Shown here one piece after another: positions 62,168 to 64,000 of a DNA stretch of 64,000 nt. The first letter of the stretch is position 1; each line of letters begins with the position of its first letter. The position numbers and the translations under genes are program-made. The notes beneath the pieces are model-generated. The model saw only the letters and a list, made by a program, of their open reading frames with translations. It was not told the DNA's origin and did no database searches. The DNA comes from Candidatus Gastranaerophilales bacterium (GTDB lineage: Bacteria; Cyanobacteriota; Vampirovibrionia; Gastranaerophilales; Gastranaerophilaceae): NCBI GenBank assembly GCA_910587815.1, contig CAJUNK010000011.1, positions 16,727 to 80,726 of the forward strand. The letters are read 5' to 3'.

Positions 62168-62428
62168 TTAAGCAACTAAATCTAATTTTTTATTATTTAG
62201 ATTAGTTTCATTTAATCCTTTTTTAATACTTTCAGCTCTTGATGAAACTTGTTCTTGTCTAAAGAAAGGTGAATCTTTAAGAACACCAACGAATCCTGTA
62301 AAGATACCGTTTTCAACTAAGTTATCATTTGTTGCTTTAACGCCGTAGTTTGTTTGAACGCCAGCCTTGAAAGTTATATTGCTTTTTAGTGTATTATTTA
62401 CATTTGATATGGAATTTACTCTTAACAT
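62168..62428 (-). CDS. Small lineage-specific protein with ITFKAG motif
   Basis: An 86-residue protein. The N terminus MLRVNSISNVNNTLKSNITF is Asn/Ser-rich and runs into FKAGV, the same type of short tag seen in four other proteins of the window. The rest (GIFTGFVGVLKDSPFFRQEQ, then a helix) has no known domain. AAGGAT is about 12 bases before the ATG. It has its own terminator. Confidence 0.75.
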   Translation of the reverse strand: MLRVNSISNVNNTLKSNITFKAGVQTNYGVKATNDNLVENGIFTGFVGVLKDSPFFRQEQVSSRAESIKKGLNETNLNNKKLDLVA

Positions 62429-62649
62429 TTTATAATCTATCCTTATGTTTTTCTTTGCTTTTTAGTGTTTGTCTAACACTTTATTTTCTATACTTGTATT
62501 ATGTACCTAAAAAAATTATTTGTCAACCCCTCTTGATAAAAAATTTATATCCTTACTATAACTGCATTTTAGCCTGTTTTTTAAAAATATTTTTCGTTCT
62601 GTGTATTTAAAATTGTCAAATGTACACTTTTATTTTTTGACATTTCATG

Positions 62650-62796
62650 TTCAATTTTTTAATTAAATAATTCTATACCCGAGTGGGTAATTGTGAAGCT
62701 TTCCTATGTGTTGTTATATATAATTAAATCTTTTTCATACTTCCAGCTATTCTTAATTCCAGACAGTTTGGGCCTTTTTTAAAGGCCCATTTTTTT
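62650..62796 (+). ncRNA. Candidate small RNA with intrinsic terminator
   Basis: Within a 400-base gap without a gene on this strand, TTGACA (62637-62642) is followed by several A/T-rich -10 candidates (AATAAT at 62667, TATACC at 62674), none ideally spaced. About 100 bases later GGGCCTTT and AAAGGCCC form an 8-bp stem followed by ATTTTTTT, a textbook plus-strand terminator with no ORF before it. The transcript would contain CTATGTGTTGTTATATA, close to the leader of the gene starting at 47811. Confidence 0.5.
62770..62796 (+). terminator. Intrinsic terminator ending the candidate small RNA
   Basis: GGGCCTTT (62770-62777) pairs with AAAGGCCC (62781-62788) around TTT and is followed by seven Ts. 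On the other strand no T run follows the stem, so it works for plus-strand transcription only. Confidence 0.9.
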
Positions 62797-62830
62797 ATTC
62801 AGCAAGGTTTACAATGTGCAATGCTGGTAT

Positions 62831-63007
62831 TTAATTCTTTAATAATTCAGCAAATTCTTTAAGTCTTGATTTCAATTTTTCCAAAATAAACAGAATTTCA
62901 ACCTTGTTTTCTTTATTATTCCAAGCTTCCAAAAGATTAATCATTGCTGCAAAATCAATGTATATTTCTTCCAGGTTTAAAAGTTCATCGCTTGACCATT
63001 CTTGCAT
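62831..63007 (-). CDS. Small acidic helical protein divergent from an XRE regulator
   Basis: A 58-residue ORF with AAGGAG 7 to 8 bases before its ATG at 63007. The peptide begins MQEWSSDELLNLEEIYIDFA and continues as amphipathic helix (LEAWNNKENKVEILFILEKL), soluble, without cysteine. The strong ribosome site and normal codon use support a real gene. It is divergent from the XRE gene at 63091, with ACTAGT-type repeats between, so it is probably under that regulator. Function unknown; an antitoxin-like or phage-regulator partner is conceivable. Confidence 0.7.
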   Translation of the reverse strand: MQEWSSDELLNLEEIYIDFAAMINLLEAWNNKENKVEILFILEKLKSRLKEFAELLKN

Positions 63008-63041
63008 ATTATAAATCTCCTTAAAATAGCATATTTATTTT

Positions 63042-63083
63042 ACTAGTGTTACTAGTTGTTTCATTTGCTAGTATAACTAACAA
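63042..63083. promoter_or_regulatory. Repeated TTACTAGT sites between divergent genes
   Basis: ACTAGT occurs at 63042 and 63051, followed by GCTAGTATAACTAAC at 63067-63081. TATAAC at 63072-63077 can be the -10 of the XRE gene, so bound protein would block it. The spacing between the first two sites is 9 bases, close to one helical turn, as expected of a dimeric XRE operator. Confidence 0.55.
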
Positions 63084-63090
63084 TTTAAAA

Positions 63091-63306
63091 ATGAACAGGG
63101 AATATTTACAAAAATTCGGAAAACATTTAAAAAAATTAAGAAAAGAAAAGGGCTTGAAACAGGATGATTTTGGTTGCGAAGGCATATCCCGCTCGATGAT
63201 TAGCCTTGTTGAGATTGCAAGAACAGACATCACTGTTACAAAACTTAAAATTATTGCAAATATTTTAGGTGTAAAGGTAAAGGATTTGTTTGATTTTGAG
63301 GAATAA
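63091..63306 (+). CDS. XRE-family HTH regulator
   Basis: A 71-residue protein consisting of one Cro/C1 HTH: FGKHLKKLRKEKGLKQDDFG, then the recognition helix ISRSMISLVEIARTDITVTK, then LKIIANILGVKVKDLFDFEE. The C terminus matches that of the XRE at 34562 (LFDFE), so the two are related. From the proposed -10 the transcript would begin only a few bases before the ATG at 63091, and no ribosome site is present, so it may be leaderless. An in-frame ATG at 63046 lies within the operator and upstream of the -10. Confidence 0.88.
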   Translation: MNREYLQKFGKHLKKLRKEKGLKQDDFGCEGISRSMISLVEIARTDITVTKLKIIANILGVKVKDLFDFEE

Positions 63307-63326
63307 TAAAAACCTTTATTTAAGGA

Positions 63327-63354
63327 TTGTAATTCAAAACAAATAAGTTATAAT
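63327..63354 (+). promoter_or_regulatory. Promoter of antisense RNA, copy 2
   Basis: TTGTAA at 63327-63332 and the consensus TATAAT at 63349-63354 with a 16-base spacer, the same spacer as copy 1. Transcription would start near 63361 within ATATCAAGGGC, which matches ATATCGGGC in copy 1. Confidence 0.72.
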
Positions 63355-63360
63355 AAAAAT

Positions 63361-63462
63361 ATCAAGGGCGTACAGGTTGGTTCCCTGCACATTAAAAGCC
63401 CTATGATGAGATTAGATATTTAAGCGCTAAGATTATTAAAAGAATAATTATTAGCGCTTTTT
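63361..63462 (+). ncRNA. Candidate antisense antitoxin RNA, copy 2
   Basis: Predicted RNA of about 100 bases. The 5' domain is GGGC ... GCCC enclosing a GTACAGG/CCCTGCAC hairpin and ATTAAAAGCCC. The 3' end is a strong hairpin (AGCGCTAA to TTAGCGCT, with further TTATT/AATAA pairing) followed by five Ts, a clear terminator that lies inside the opposite ORF. Primary sequence differs from copy 1 in both hairpins while the pairing is kept, which argues for a selected RNA fold. Confidence 0.62.
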
Positions 63463-63475
63463 CGCTAACTATCAC
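63401..63475 (-). CDS. Small hydrophobic peptide, candidate type I toxin, copy 2
   Basis: Encodes 24 residues from a GTG at 63475, 7 bases after AGGAGGTG. It begins MIVSEKAL, has a run of Ile/Leu, then LALKYLISS: one membrane-spanning helix. The K-A-L and L-K-aromatic positions match copy 1. Its 5' leader also begins AGGGTAAGCCCT (complement of 63539-63550), which can pair with AGGGCTT overlapping the stop codon. No biosynthetic gene follows it; the next gene on that side is the convergent XRE regulator. This speaks against a leader-peptide role. Part of the peptide similarity follows from the antisense terminator palindrome. Confidence 0.6.
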   Translation of the reverse strand: MIVSEKALIIILLIILALKYLISS

Positions 63476-63550
63476 TGCTTCTCACCTCCTCTCTTGCTTT
63501 AATCAGATTTATAGTCTGTGGCAAAGGAAGTAAGGTCTAGGGCTTACCCT
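63476..63550 (-). promoter_or_regulatory. Structured 5' leader of the small hydrophobic ORF, copy 2
   Basis: It begins with the same AGGGTAAGCCCT as copy 1, and ACCTT or CTTCCTTTGC can pair with part of GCAAGAGAGGAGGT, masking the ribosome site. Upstream on the minus strand TTGTAT and TATTTA with a 17-base spacer are a possible promoter. The pairing is weaker than in copy 1 and was done by eye. Confidence 0.4.
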
Positions 63551-63657
63551 GTATTACTATATTAAATATGATTTTACCTTAAATCATACAAAGACCGTGT
63601 GCAAGGCGAAGAGCCAGTATTTATTAGAGGATTTAATTTGCACTAAACAAATAAAAA

Positions 63658-63711
63658 AAGGGCACCTAAAGGTTACTAAAAGGTGCCCGAAAAGTTGTTC
63701 ATCTAAAAAAA
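63658..63711 (-). terminator. Second copy of the repeated terminator block
   Basis: GGGCACCT (63660-63667) pairs with AGGTGCCC (63681-63688), followed on the minus strand by a run of seven Ts. The loop AAAGGTTACT and the flank GAAAAGTTGTTCATC are the same as at 31281-31326. It would end transcripts of the glycine-rich gene entering from the right edge. Confidence 0.88.
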
Positions 63712-63935
63712 CTTTTGCCGTGTGTACTCTGCCGAGTAAAAGGCGACTAAATGTCATGTTATAGGAGAGGGTAGGCCGTGGCCGTCTGCGTTGAGCAGCG
63801 GACACAGGGCGAGAACCTTACGATGCCGCCGTTGCAAAGGCTTAGCTGAAGCGGAGCAATCTTTGATTGCACAGGCGGCTTTAGGATGCGAGCCCATCGG
63901 GGCGAAACACCCACGTAAGCCAATAGAAGTCATTC
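63712..63935. other. GC-rich non-coding block
   Basis: This stretch is visibly much richer in G and C than everything around it. It contains several inverted repeats: GCCGCC (63825) with GGCGGC (63874), GCAATC/GATTGC at 63856-63870, and CTGC/GCAG at 63786-63798. An open frame on the minus strand crosses it (to 63805), but it runs through the terminator hairpin and has odd, Arg-rich text, so I do not call it a gene. It could be a mobile-element remnant, a structured RNA, or part of the 3' region of the pilin-like gene. It matches no RNA that I can name. Confidence 0.5.
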
Positions 63936-64000
63936 TTACTCCCTAAACTCCTCCCATTCAATAAGCACTAAACCATCAGCTCCATCTCCTCCTTTGTATG
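63936..64000 (-). CDS. C terminus of a second glycine-rich pilin-like protein, partial
   Basis: The minus strand reads YKGGDGADGLVLIEWEEFRE and then TAA at 63938-63936; the rest lies beyond the window. It resembles the end of the 1033-residue protein at 31349 (GGNGGDGFIILEYKSVQ) in the GGxGxDGxxxIE/LE(W/Y) pattern. The repeated terminator block downstream of both supports a paralogous gene pair. Confidence 0.7.
   Translation of the reverse strand, partial: YKGGDGADGLVLIEWEEFRE

Noticed and set aside
63584..63805. Protein-coding gene on the minus strand through the GC-rich block
   Set aside because: The frame runs through the terminator hairpin, has no ribosome site, and its Arg-rich then Phe-rich text looks like translation of non-coding DNA.
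63712..63935. RNase P RNA, tmRNA, 6S RNA or group II intron fragment
   Set aside because: None of the diagnostic core sequences of these RNAs could be found on either strand.

Overview
The window reads as a piece of chromosome from an AT-rich, diderm, non-photosynthetic member of the cyanobacterial phylum, most likely a gut-type Gastranaerophilales ('Melainabacteria'). Four observations support this. The tRNA-Glu has the cyanobacterial/chloroplast form, with a GCCCCCA acceptor strand, a GGGGGTA 3' end and no encoded CCA. There is a secreted protein with three SLH domains, and there are outer-membrane-type functions (MlaD/MCE, a heptosyltransferase-like GT9). Several lineage-specific proteins carry a short N-terminal NFG/FKG-like motif. 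No photosynthesis gene is present. The assignment is an inference; no database was searched.

Layout. 1-9.9 kb holds housekeeping metabolism: a DapL-type aminotransferase with hisH, fabI, an HExxH protein, ilvD, and a glmU-prs-uracil DNA glycosylase operon. 10-14 kb is one very long coiled-coil protein followed by a 91-bp inverted-repeat element. 14-23.7 kb is mixed: tcdA with two sugar-ABC permeases lacking binding protein and ATPase, a GT2, a YibE/F protein, ferritin, a degenerate M48-like protein, and a CoA-transferase pair. 23.8-31.1 kb is a six-gene energy-converting-hydrogenase-like membrane operon whose large subunit lacks the CxxC pairs that bind [NiFe]. 31.3-34.8 kb is a 1033-residue glycine-rich prepilin-like protein with dispersed repeats inserted in frame in its leader, divergent from an XRE regulator. 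34.8-43.4 kb covers MlaD, CobO, a B12-binding radical SAM protein, AI-2E-type permease, LysA, CdaA, a metallo-hydrolase and Cdd. 43.8-47.8 kb is a tandem pair of GH77-like glucanotransferases. 48-55 kb covers GcvH, Alr, FolD, a CooC-like ATPase, a MetE-like protein, GT9 and the SLH protein. 55.4-61.3 kb covers a third alpha-glucan enzyme, TrpS, a TPR protein and tRNA-Glu. 61.3-64 kb is accessory: small proteins, a candidate sRNA, an XRE regulator with a divergent small ORF, a GC-rich non-coding block, and the 3' end of a second glycine-rich pilin-like gene.

The most interesting signal is a pair of matching loci at about 6.63-6.85 kb and 63.33-63.55 kb. In each, the minus strand has a strong Shine-Dalgarno site before a 24-codon hydrophobic ORF, with short complementary sequences at the two ends of the presumed mRNA. 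The plus strand has a near-consensus sigma70 promoter (16-nt spacer) driving a short RNA that ends at a terminator inside that ORF. This is the layout of a type I toxin-antitoxin module, and I know of no named family that fits it.
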